This document shows positions 51,721 through 60,999 of a stretch of DNA of 64,000 nucleotides, in pieces. Position numbers and translations under genes: made by a program. The notes beneath the pieces were generated by a model that saw only the letters and a program-made list of their open reading frames with translations, did not search any database and was not told the origin of the DNA. This DNA comes from Hyaloperonospora brassicae. Taxonomy: Eukaryota > Oomycota > Peronosporomycetes > Peronosporales > Peronosporaceae. Position 1 is the stretch's first letter. Each line of letters starts with the position of its first letter. Location: positions 310,001 through 374,000 of the forward strand of contig CANTFL010001450.1 in NCBI GenBank assembly GCA_947650285.1. The letters run 5' to 3'.

Positions 51721-52923
51721 TTACTGATATTTTGTTTTGGCGCGTTCCGTTGCCAAAAATTCTTTGTACTCGTCGCGTAACTTATTCCAGCCTTTGTTCG
51801 GCTCGCCACCAAAAGGCGCCCCATGCAGCTGCCATTCCCGAAAGACTAGCCTCAAAACGTACTGGGGTTTGGCCTTCGTTCCTTGAGCTTCTAGCCACGT
51901 CTCAGCATGCTCTTCAACCGTCTTCTTCGGCTCACTAGCTCCTCGTAGGAGCCTCAGCTCCTTGGAAAGAGTCGTCGTGTCCTCGGAAAATTTGTTGTGC
52001 AGGATGACGCACTTGTTCAACAGCGGTAGGAGCGCATCGTCAAACAACTCTCCCTTATATTGTTGAAGCGCCAGCTGTTGGAAAGCTTTGTGGGGAGCCA
52101 CACCGGACACAATGAGTTCTCCCAGCATCAGGTCCAATAGCTCAACCGCTCGCGCCTTGTCGTTTGACTTTTGAAGTATATAGTGCAGTCCTTGTATGAA
52201 GCCGCCCTTCCCTTCATGTAATTCCATCATGGCCTTAAGGTACTCCGCATCTCCTTTTTCCATGTACTTAAAACGACAAAACGACCAAACCACGTCGTGG
52301 TATAGACGTTCATAGTCAGTGAAACCAAACATGATACGGTACGGATCGGTGAATTTCTGGAGGAGTCGGTCGACCCGAATTCCTTGGCTACGCCAGTCGG
52401 CCATCATAGGAACCATTAGCTCACGTCCTGCGTCTCTCCAACCTGCATGGCCGAATCTTGTCAGCACGGCAAGTAATACTGGCCAACGATTGTCCGAGCG
52501 CGTGCGGAGCAAGTCACCGACCATTCGCTGGTTACCCTTTACTAGGAACCGGGTCAGTTTCTCGAACTCTGGACTGTCTTCCGCGATTGCGTCAATACCC
52601 ACTGGGTGCATCTCTTCGAGCGCTATGAGATCTTTGAAGAAGTATTCATCCTTGGTCCAGTTAATCAACCGCGCGACTGAGTCACCCAGCCACACCAAAT
52701 CCATCATTTTCTCCTCTTCGGCGCTGGTGTCGTTGATGATGAGCAACTTGTCGGAAGCGATGCTGTCTTGGCCAGTGGATGTTGTATGGACGACATCAGA
52801 GCCATAAAGACTCCTAGACTCGGGACCTGCAGCCTTTATGGTGCCGTCGGCGCGTGACTGGATCGCGGATGAGGCCATGAGTGCGAACGAAAAGACCCGC
52901 ATCGAAAGAGGGGACTTGGTCAT
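51721..52923 (-). CDS. Secreted RxLR-like effector candidate with WY-type C-terminal fold
   Basis: The frame is 400 aa from ATG 52921-52923; ATG 52902 (393 aa) is an alternative and ATG 52983 a longer one. I prefer 52923 because a TCATT initiator-like motif (52936-52940) lies just upstream. The first 25 residues are a signal peptide (basic start, hydrophobic FSFALMASSAI core, cleavage likely after SRA). RSLY follows at residues 37-40, a variant of RxLR, and EEEK at about 69-72 sits where the acidic EER motif is expected. The rest is alpha-helical and rich in Trp, Leu and Tyr. Near the C-terminus a WLEAQGTKAKPQYVLRLV block resembles the W part of WY domains, with Trp and Tyr of a second half in GWNKLRDEYKEFL. 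Such proteins are secreted and act inside host cells. No intron is seen. The exact host target cannot be read from sequence. Confidence 0.7.
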   Translation of the reverse strand: MTKSPLSMRVFSFALMASSAIQSRADGTIKAAGPESRSLYGSDVVHTTSTGQDSIASDKLLIINDTSAEEEKMMDLVWLGDSVARLINWTKDEYFFKDLIALEEMHPVGIDAIAEDSPEFEKLTRFLVKGNQRMVGDLLRTRSDNRWPVLLAVLTRFGHAGWRDAGRELMVPMMADWRSQGIRVDRLLQKFTDPYRIMFGFTDYERLYHDVVWSFCRFKYMEKGDAEYLKAMMELHEGKGGFIQGLHYILQKSNDKARAVELLDLMLGELIVSGVAPHKAFQQLALQQYKGELFDDALLPLLNKCVILHNKFSEDTTTLSKELRLLRGASEPKKTVEEHAETWLEAQGTKAKPQYVLRLVFREWQLHGAPFGGEPNKGWNKLRDEYKEFLATERAKTKYQ

Positions 52924-52935
52924 GGCGAAAACCAA

Positions 52936-52940
52936 AATGA
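52936..52940 (-). promoter_or_regulatory. Oomycete initiator-like TCATT motif
   Basis: On the minus strand TCATTTTGGTTTT resembles the oomycete initiator consensus TCATTYY followed by a T-rich tail. It lies 13 bases before ATG 52923. If it is the transcription start, the longer start at 52983 would not be in the mRNA. Confidence 0.4.
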
Positions 52941-53234
52941 CAGATGATCGAAGCCGCGAGATCGACTGGTTCGTTCGAGGCATCCGCCGTAGGAGAGCCG
53001 TGGCATGGGAGAATCAAGTTCGATGCGGTGTATAAAACATCAATTTGTATTACTCGTTCGTCAAGAGACGGAACATTGCTCAAGACACCTTGACCTGACA
53101 CGCTGCAATGAGCGCTTTTAGCGCGTGGCATGCCATCCATCCATCCATCCTTACTCTTTCGCACAGCTGTGCCGATAAGCTTTTCCCAAAAAGCAGATTC
53201 AAACGCCGGTGTTGATGCGTCCAGCGTGTGTCAC

Positions 53235-53378
53235 GCTCGGACCGCGCTGCATATAAAAGGCCGATAGATCTCATGTACCGGCTATGGATGTTGATTCGCC
53301 GTCGAATGAATAGAAGGGGTGATCGGCCTGCAAAAGCCAAGACGAATACGAGCGTGACGTGCAGTCGCACGCGACGAC
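53235..53378 (+). repeat. Direct repeat, copy 1, with TATAAAAGG box (LTR-like)
   Basis: 144 bp align without gaps to 54291-54434, offset exactly 1056 bp, with roughly one difference every 10-15 bases. A CATATAAAAGG TATA-like box is at 53250. This is what the promoter and R region of an LTR would look like. Open frames on both strands inside it are shared by the two copies and are not genes. Confidence 0.85.
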
Positions 53379-54290
53379 AGGGCCATTGGAGAGAGAAGCT
53401 GAACGTCGATTAAGTGCTCTCAACGATACGGTATCGGTGTGCTTTTTCTTTAGACAACTCTATTCTCCTACTCGATCACTCCATCTGCTGGCTCGAGACG
53501 ACGGGCGCCACAAGGTGCACTTCGCATTGGGCAGGCGGAATCGGGTGTCCCGTCCAGGGTGCAGACAGGGCGCTGGAGTTGCGGAATACACAGGCAGCTT
53601 GTCCGATCACCTTCGACGGGCCGAGAACGCACCTGAACGGGTTCGATCAAATCGCGTTCTGGGTAAGTTCGCTTCGTGCGATCGAGAATCACGCTCGGCG
53701 ACCGGGCTGGTGACATGAGGGCGGACGTAGAATAGCAGGAATTTGGTAGGGGCGGCAACTGCTCTTGCCGTGCCCTCACCGTGGGGTGTCTTGATTGTTG
53801 ATCCTCTTTCCGGTTGCACGCTGCGCTGCCTATCGTAGAGCACGCAACGGCAGAAGGTCTCTTCTCTTTTATTCCTTGGTCTCACTGAGGAGAGACATCC
53901 AGTCCAAAGGAAAGGGGGCTACAGTACTGGCTCTTAGGAGGCCCTCGTCTCTGTCCGTTGTTACTCGAAGAGCCGAAATCGGGACTTATTTAAGCAACGG
54001 AGGAGGATGCAACGTGTGGCGATGACAAGCGGGATGTAAGGCTACACGGGATCACAGGCCGTTGGGGCTCTTGACCTACCGCATCGATCCGCACTAGAGT
54101 ACAGAGCACGATCCCAATTCGAACACAACACGCCTGACTGGGCCACAGTACAATATCCGTCATGGTGGCAGTCATCAACTAGACCAGAAGCAATTGTACT
54201 TCAATGATCATTCTGGATGGGACCGATCAGTATGGCATGAATCAGAAGCAGACCGGAATGCCGATCTTGGGTGAATCCTGCGTGTACCGC
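53379..54290. other. Spacer between the LTR-like repeats, no gene
   Basis: Several overlapping frames of about 100 codons occur on both strands without motifs. It could be LTR sequence plus an insertion. No gag-pol fragment was recognised. Confidence 0.4.
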
Positions 54291-54434
54291 GCTCGGACCG
54301 CGTTGCACATAAAAGGCTGATAGGTCTCATCTATCGGCTATGGATGCTGATTCGCCGTCGAATGAATAGAAGGGGTGATCGACCTGCAAAAGCCAAGACG
54401 AATACAAGCGTGACGTGCAGTCGCGCGCGACGAC
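54291..54434 (+). repeat. Direct repeat, copy 2, with ATAAAAGG box (LTR-like)
   Basis: Second copy of the 53235-53378 repeat. Just downstream, 54455-54487 resembles 54011-54040 (GTGTGGCGAYGACAAG...GGTGTAAG). This suggests an LTR of about 450 bp (about 54035-54482) beside another, interrupted LTR. Confidence 0.8.
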
Positions 54435-55024
54435 CAGGCAACAGGCGAGGTGGCGACGTGTGTGGCGACGACAAGTGGGAGGTGTAAGACGAGTACAGGC
54501 AACAATTGTGCGATGTGTTTGATTTCGTCGCCGACGGAGCAGTAGCCGACGGTACGTTGTTGCCTGCTGACTTCGAATCAGGAAAACGTGGCAGGAGCAC
54601 GACAGAAGATAGCTGGGTACGAAAACGTGTGGGTTTTGCATAAAGCGAGCGGCAAGGACAAGAAGCTCGAATCTCGACAACGGACAAGTTGTCGCTGCTA
54701 CGGATGAACAGACGTAGCGGTTCGATCGTTGGGCCTGTGCTTTTTGTAACGAAAAATCAAACTACTTCGAGCTTCTGGTATACAAAGCAAAGGTGCAAAA
54801 GAGCTAAGACGAGGAGACATTGTTGTTGTCTAGCACCAATGCGGAGGACCACTATAGCGGACAGCTGGAACAGAAAGGCTACGACATCTCGAGTTGAGAC
54901 GAACGATGATGCGGCAGATGGTGACAAAGAAATGGAACAACAAAAGGAAGAGGAAGGAGGCTCGACGCAGTTTCGACTTGGTATAGTGTGCCCGTCTATA
55001 ACCTGTAGCATTATTGTATCTTGT

Positions 55025-55275
55025 CAGTCAGCTACTCCCCACCCGTACTACCTTGAACACAAATCCAAGACCATAGATGGCTGGAGTATGGTACAAATTT
55101 GTCAATTTTTACGCGATCTTATAGGACCCAATAGCCCAAAAATTTTCATCAATTTTGGCTCGTGGCGAGCCACATTTGGCCGCCCCAGAAATCCCCGCGC
55201 AGACTTTTCTTTCGATTTTAATGGCAATTTTCTTCTGAAACCCAATTATTAAGTAGACGAACTGACGAAAATCAT
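55025..55275 (+). repeat. Dispersed repeat, copy 2
   Basis: Same orientation as 6083-6356. The core at about 55160-55266 contains GGCTCGTGGCGAGCC and ends ATTAAGTAGACGAACTGACG. It differs from copy 1 by scattered substitutions and lacks its extra 28 bases. Confidence 0.85.
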
Positions 55276-57206
55276 TTTTTTCAAATGTGCACACTTGACT
55301 GTTTAATCGAGTAGTTACATATGCTCTTGTAACACTCCACATATGGCACTGTATGCATGTTCTGCATCTCGTGCTGGTGATGATTTTTCTGATTATGTCT
55401 TCTTCTTTCATTAAGGCAGTGAAGTGAAATACGAAAAGAACATTCATTATGCCGATTATGAGCATGTTTTGCCTAGTCGTTTGAATGGACGCAAGAAGAA
55501 ATTCGGACTTTGCAAGTGGTCGCGCATCAGGAAATATTTCAAAACTTGGCTTCGGACGAATAACGTTTTCATATGGGCCTGCAAAAACTTTAAAATAGGC
55601 TGATATAGCGCACCAAGTTAGTCTCGATTATGATCCATATATTGCTATATGAAAGCAGTGCCGCATTTCCGTCGATCGAAAAGGCACAGTACACACCAGG
55701 GTGGGTACATATCTTGGTCGTCTAGGTTCACATTAGCATGTAGCACGTATACTTACAGGCATAAGACGATGCTCATTCAAAAGTCGGTATTTCTGCGTCA
55801 ATCAATTTACTGATGATCGTGTATCACAGGTACTAAATTGCGGACAGAACTTTTTGCTGACGTAGTTTCCTCACGGTCAGCAATGAGCTTGATGAATGTT
55901 TGCAAAAAACCGATCTGAATTTACTGAACAAACATCAAAGCTCAATTTCGATTGAATCGTAAAGATGCGTTCATGCACTTCAACGACTAACGACTATATA
56001 ATTTACTTTCCATGAACACTCTTACCGCGTGATGAGTTGTTGGTGCATTGTACGCATCGTCAAGTGTCTTTTACATGTCATCTCGTCGTGCCTTTTTGTT
56101 GTTAACGTAAATTGTGATATACAGTTGACATCTCCTCTTTCCTTTTAGTACCTATATATTTTTCGCTTTTTCATTATTTTTGTGAAATGTTTTATGTCGA
56201 TATGATAAGAAAGACATTTATCGACATCAGTATACATAGCAGTGTCATGCACTGAGGTCACCATGTTACACAACTACATCGACTTGGCCATTTGCGTTGC
56301 GTTCTCCCTCGTACACAGATGACTTGGACCTATTCACAGGCGCTGAACTTTGAAAGGCTCGAGCGTGGCCACAACTGTCTACTTTGACCGCTTTCTCTGC
56401 TGACTCCAAGACTATGCAGCCCGATACCCTCCATTATCTGAAAGCACAAACTAATGCTTTTGTCGCACCTCTCTTCGTTGGACCATGATCAGGCTTGTGA
56501 TCAAGTTCATCGCGCTCGTTGCATTGACCTGTGAGACCACGTACAAGTCGGGGTTTCCGTACTTCTAGACGCTCTTGACGACCCCTTCCTTGGTCTCCAT
56601 TCTATCGGCAAGGACTCGCCATGTCGATACGCAGGACGTTCTCTGAAGCACCTAAGCACGTCCGATTGTAGGTGGCAACAAAAGATCCGGTGAGATCTGC
56701 CGCAGTAGACAAGACTGGTCCAGCGGTTGCACGCAAGTTTACTCCGCGGTACAAAGAGCACACTGCATGGCTGACGTCCGGACATGCGACATCGCACAGC
56801 AGGGCGGAAAGACAACTGTACGGTAATCGATGTGGCGTCACGCTCCACTTGGAAACGACAAAGGGGCGTCAATTCCGTCCGTAATCTTTGCTCAAGGCCA
56901 CACCTGACACAAAGTCTCGACATGAAAAGCTCAAAGCGAACGAGGACCCGTTTCGTTCACTCGCAGTGTCAATTGTTATTCGCCACGTCTCTCCTTATAC
57001 AATGCAGAGAGACTGGAGCGAGAAATACTAAACCAGCAGTGCGTACGCCCAGAGCTGTGGTACCCGTCCGTCCCTCTCACGCACTACTCGACTCGCGTCT
57101 CCCGCCATAAATTACTTGTCTTCCTACCGACTCCTGTCCTTCCTTTCCTTCACCACACCCCCTTCTTCTCCGCCGCATGCTACAATCGCAGCAGCACCAG
57201 GTGCCC
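55276..57206. other. No supported gene
   Basis: The first kilobase is AT-richer with few frames. At 56500-57100 frames overlap on both strands without motifs and look like old coding or element DNA. No gene could be assigned. Confidence 0.4.
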
Positions 57207-57740
57207 CTAATGCAGCAGCACCTTCTCTCGTCCAGCTCGTCCAAAGTGATCGCCGCCACACGGTAGTAAACACGCGTCCAGCTGCAAAACGCGCCGCGCG
57301 GCGTTCACGGCCTCCTCCTTCACGTGGTCCAACCGTGACAGCGCGCGCGAGTCCAGCGTGGCGCGCACGTCTCGACAGATGAGCGCGACGTCGTCCACTG
57401 GAAACGCTCTCTCGACCGCGAGGATGCGCACGCGCTCCATCGGGTCGAGCCACAGGTCGTTGCGACTGCGGCGACCGCCGCCATACGCCACTGGCGTCTC
57501 CATGTAGGCCTCCGAGTCCACACTCTCACAGTCGCTGTCCCCGCTGTCGACGTCGTCAGGAGACGGTACGATCGAGTAGTACCAGTGACGAGTGGGTCGG
57601 CCAATGAGCCCCACAGGGGGTCCGCCACTCTCGGGCACGACGCTGGCGTTGTACCCGACGTGGAACTCGAGGACACTCACGGCGCCCCACCGCACGCGTT
57701 TGTTGCTCGTCGCATTCTTCTCGACCGTCGACAGTTCCAT
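57207..57740 (-). CDS. 177-aa conserved-looking oomycete protein, function unknown
   Basis: A complete single-exon frame runs from ATG 57738-57740 to a stop at 57207. Residues about 14-50 hold RVRWGAVSVLEFHVGYNASV followed by PESGGPPVGLIGRP. This RW-x-VSV-x-EF / GGPPxGL pattern resembles short conserved blocks in many stramenopile proteins of unknown function. An acidic Ser/Asp linker follows (about residues 62-80). A helical C-terminal half (about 95-160) contains a LWLDPMERVRILAVERAF stretch and two Cys near the end. No signal peptide or membrane segment is visible, so a cytosolic or nuclear place is likely. The plus-strand frames over it are Pro/Ala/Arg-rich shadows. An unusual repeat array lies within 90-260 bp upstream. 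Confidence 0.65.
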   Translation of the reverse strand: MELSTVEKNATSNKRVRWGAVSVLEFHVGYNASVVPESGGPPVGLIGRPTRHWYYSIVPSPDDVDSGDSDCESVDSEAYMETPVAYGGGRRSRNDLWLDPMERVRILAVERAFPVDDVALICRDVRATLDSRALSRLDHVKEEAVNAARRVLQLDACLLPCGGDHFGRAGREKVLLH

Positions 57741-57817
57741 CAGAGGTCGTCAGGAGATCTCAATCAATCAATCGATCACACAATCAGTTGATCACTGACC
57801 GAGTAGCTGTCGGATGG

Positions 57818-57861
57818 ACAATTGAATGGCCAATTGGACGGCCAATTGGATGGCCAATTGG
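57818..57861. promoter_or_regulatory. Array of CCAATTGG palindromes, 12-bp period
   Basis: CCAATTGG occurs at 57830-57837, 57842-57849 and 57854-57861, with a degenerate copy at 57818-57825, in 12-bp units GGCCAATTGGAY. Each palindrome offers a CCAAT box on both strands. The array starts about 80 bp upstream of ATG 57740, a fitting place for NF-Y-type binding. Confidence 0.6.
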
Positions 57862-57952
57862 ATTGACGGATGCAGTTGTTTCCTGTCGTCTGGAGCGCTG
57901 AAAAGAGTGTGCGCGAGTCGGGAGCAGCGCACAACTGGTACAAAGTGACAGT

Positions 57953-58000
57953 GAGCGGCGACTTGGACAGCCCTTTGAGCGGCGACTTGGACAGCCCTTT
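57953..58000. repeat. Perfect 24-bp tandem duplication
   Basis: A GAGCGGCGACTTGGACAGCC-beginning unit (57953-57976) is repeated without change at 57977-58000, just beyond the CCAATTGG array. The perfect identity indicates a recent duplication. Confidence 0.95.
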
Positions 58001-60999
58001 TTACGTCGGGCAGCACCTGGTTGACTCATGATTGTTGGAGACGGGCCATGTGCCAGACGGGGCAGCTGATCGCACGACCGCCATGACCAACGGGTTGCAG
58101 AGGTCGAGTCGAGTCGGTGGCAAGTTCGGCCCTCGAGTCGGTGGCGCAGACGGCCGCCACGCTGACAAGTTTCTTTTCTACGCGGACGACCCGTTGACAA
58201 CAGTGTTCCCGAGTCGCAACTCTTTGCTATTGTGCTGCACGTCACGTTCGCAGTTGCGTTTGTTGACCTGCGTAGAGAGCACGCGTACGTTCGTGACCAT
58301 TGTACCCGCACGGCCGTTTTCTACTGCACTTGATTCTCGACGCGCACTTGACACGTGACGACATGAGCACCAACAGCAGCAGCAGCAGCAATAGCACTCA
58401 CCGCGTGCCATCGTGCGCCAGCTGATTTCTGTCACCCTCTGCTGGCGGCTACGCATGACAAAGGTCCGACTGTGTCGGTGCCCCTTTGGCGTGCGTGCGA
58501 CTTGTAGTGCACACGAGTCTGCAGGCTCTTGGGATAGAGTCTTAGGACAGTCAGTCAGTAGTACGTTTCGGATCAACGAAGCCGTCTGTCTTGTCAGACG
58601 GCTGTCGTTTGCGTTGTGTGGCAGCAGCCGGTTGCGGACCACCGCTTCCCGCCTGTTTGCAGAAGCATACGCGCCTCTTGACGTGTGTCACGCCCGCAGC
58701 CTGTGGCAGTAGCCATTGACGTCTGACGTGCTGACTGAAGCGAGACGTCGCCAGGACGGACCAGCACACCAACGCCGAAGGTCCTGTCTGGTCCGCTGGT
58801 CCTCGAACAGTCACTGGAATTCCGACAGGTACCGACTGGTCGTCGCGATCGACGCCACAGCGACATCGTTGCGCTATCTATCGCCTGTTCGCTTCGGACA
58901 ATGCCGCTGAGATCCTTCGGCCAGCAGCGCAAGAAGTACGTGCTGCAGGTCTTTGTCGCGGCCACCACAATGGACAACTTCGAGTGGCTCGCAGAACGTG
59001 GCGGTCTATGGTCCTGCACCAGCGAACGTCGTGGTCGGATGGCCATCAGCTCAATGTGGCGGTGAGCAGCGCAGAAGGAACGCGTCTGCTCAGGCCCAGT
59101 GCCACCACTCCGTTTCGAGCAGTCTCCGCACCTTTGCCGGATGTGGGCACGTCGATTGTCAACAGAGAGCGTGTAGGACGAGGGAACGTGGTACCTGATT
59201 GCCGCAACGATCAAGACAGCCAGCGTGGTCACCCGCTTCACGTGGCCACGCACATCTATGCAGCCGCCAGTCACGCGCGTGGCCACGCAGAGTGCCACCC
59301 GTTAGCCACCGACGGTACAGACTGACGTCCGACGAGCTGACTGCACCGTACAGGGGATCGAGACGCAACATCGACCCAGCAGCTGCGCTGAACCGACGCT
59401 CGGTAGTTCAAGCTGCAAGGCACTACGAATGACGAGTTGCTGCTACGATTGGCACGTCTGTGACTATCCACTCGCATGTGCCTGCAACGCAGGAATGAAA
59501 CAAGTAGTCGCGTCGATAGTACATGTTATCAAGTCGTCACGTAATGACCGAGTTCACGCTGTCTCTGAGCAGGAGGACTGCAGAAGAATCAGTGTTGGTG
59601 TACAACAGATTGCAGATGCTTAGAGCGCCGCTATCTCGTAAAAGCTTGCTCCACGTAAGCGCACAAGCGTATGGGGGTCAATTGATCCGACAATGGACTG
59701 ACGAGCGCGCGACGTGCTTTGTCGTGTCCAACTACTTTCGCCACAGCGTCACCGCGCCAAGCGCCGCCAATGTCACGCTGTGTGCGCATGCAACTGCACA
59801 ATTGCTTTCTTTCGATTGCTCCGCAGCCACCGGAACAGAATCGTAGCGCATCTGGTTCTTCTAAAGCTCCATCTGCCAAGAGCATCTGTGGACCGAGAGA
59901 AATGCGGCGATCTGCAGCGAAGATCCGATTTCTCCGACGTCAAGCGGCACACAGTAGTGGAAATGAGGGAGTCGTCGTTAGCAAAGGCCATTGCGATACG
60001 TGCACGTTGAACCGCAGCTACTGCTATGAGTGAAGCCCGGCTTCATGCCTGTCTGCACCATTGACTCGAGAGCCACTTGGACACCCGCCTTACACAAGAG
60101 TCAGCCACGATCTGTCGCCGCGACTGGCGCTCATGCCTGGCTCAAGCCACTTTCAGGCATCTGGCCCCTCGATCACGTGCGAGGTACCGTTGACCGGCTC
60201 CATTACATCTTCGAACAAGATCCCTTTGCCGCGTTATGTTCCGCACATTTTCCGTGATCTAGCTGGCACTGGAGAAATTTATGGCGAGCGTTCTGGCCAC
60301 GACATGCCCAACGGCTTTGCAAGATCGGCAAACAGGTCACCACGAAGATTGTGTTGTCTGAGCGTTGTCGAATAATTTCCGCGCACTGGGTTTCCATCGA
60401 GGACTACCTAATGGTGCGTGTCGCTCCATCAAGTGCCGTTCGCTGCACAATCGTGTCACCGACCCGTGATATCGGTAGCGCTCAGGTGATTGATCTGGCA
60501 ATTGTCTGAGAGCCTCCAATGGCATATTTGCTCCTCACAGCCCCTCATGTTCCGCTTACTTGCCTGTGCACAAAGTTCCAATGTATCGTTGGATTGAGTA
60601 TAAGCTCGGGATGTCCGGCGATCGATTGTCAACACTGCGAACACGGAGAAGGTCTCACCAACAGCTTCAGGTGGTAGTAGCAAACTTCGCCCCATACTTG
60701 TCCCGCTGGCATCTGGGAGTGCTCGCATGTCGCGCTGTTTGCCACTTCTGTCTTGTGTCAAACGTGCCTTCTTCATCACGACGTTTGACGGCATTCTCTT
60801 GGCATTCCGTCTAAGTGCTTTCTCCGATAAGTTGTCTTGACTACGTTTAGCTCCTCCAGTGAATTGTCGATCTGGGCATCAACAGAGCTCCTTCCATGGC
60901 AGCTAAGTTGTAGTCTGTACGCCATCGCTTGATGTACATTGTGCCTTCGTGGATCAGGGTTCCACAAGAACTGGCTCATATGCAGCACGATGCGCATGC
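58001..60999. other. GC-rich stretch without an assignable gene
   Basis: Many overlapping frames of 60-230 codons occur on both strands, the longest being minus 58594-59298. None shows a motif I recognise, and competing frames have similar composition. It may be decayed gene or element DNA. A short AGC triplet run lies near 58373-58388. Confidence 0.4.

Noticed and set aside
53080..54687. Two similar minus-strand frames containing TLVFVLAFAGRSPLLFIRRR
   Set aside because: They are similar only because the 144-bp direct repeat is copied. They lie across an LTR-like promoter region and do not form a gene.
57116..57382. Pro/Ala/Arg-rich plus-strand frame over the 177-aa gene
   Set aside because: It is the GC-rich complement of the minus-strand gene, which has the better composition, start and conserved-looking block.
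58594..59298. 234-codon minus-strand frame
   Set aside because: Arg/Ser/Thr-rich with no motif, and competing frames overlap it on both strands. GC-rich DNA makes such frames by chance.
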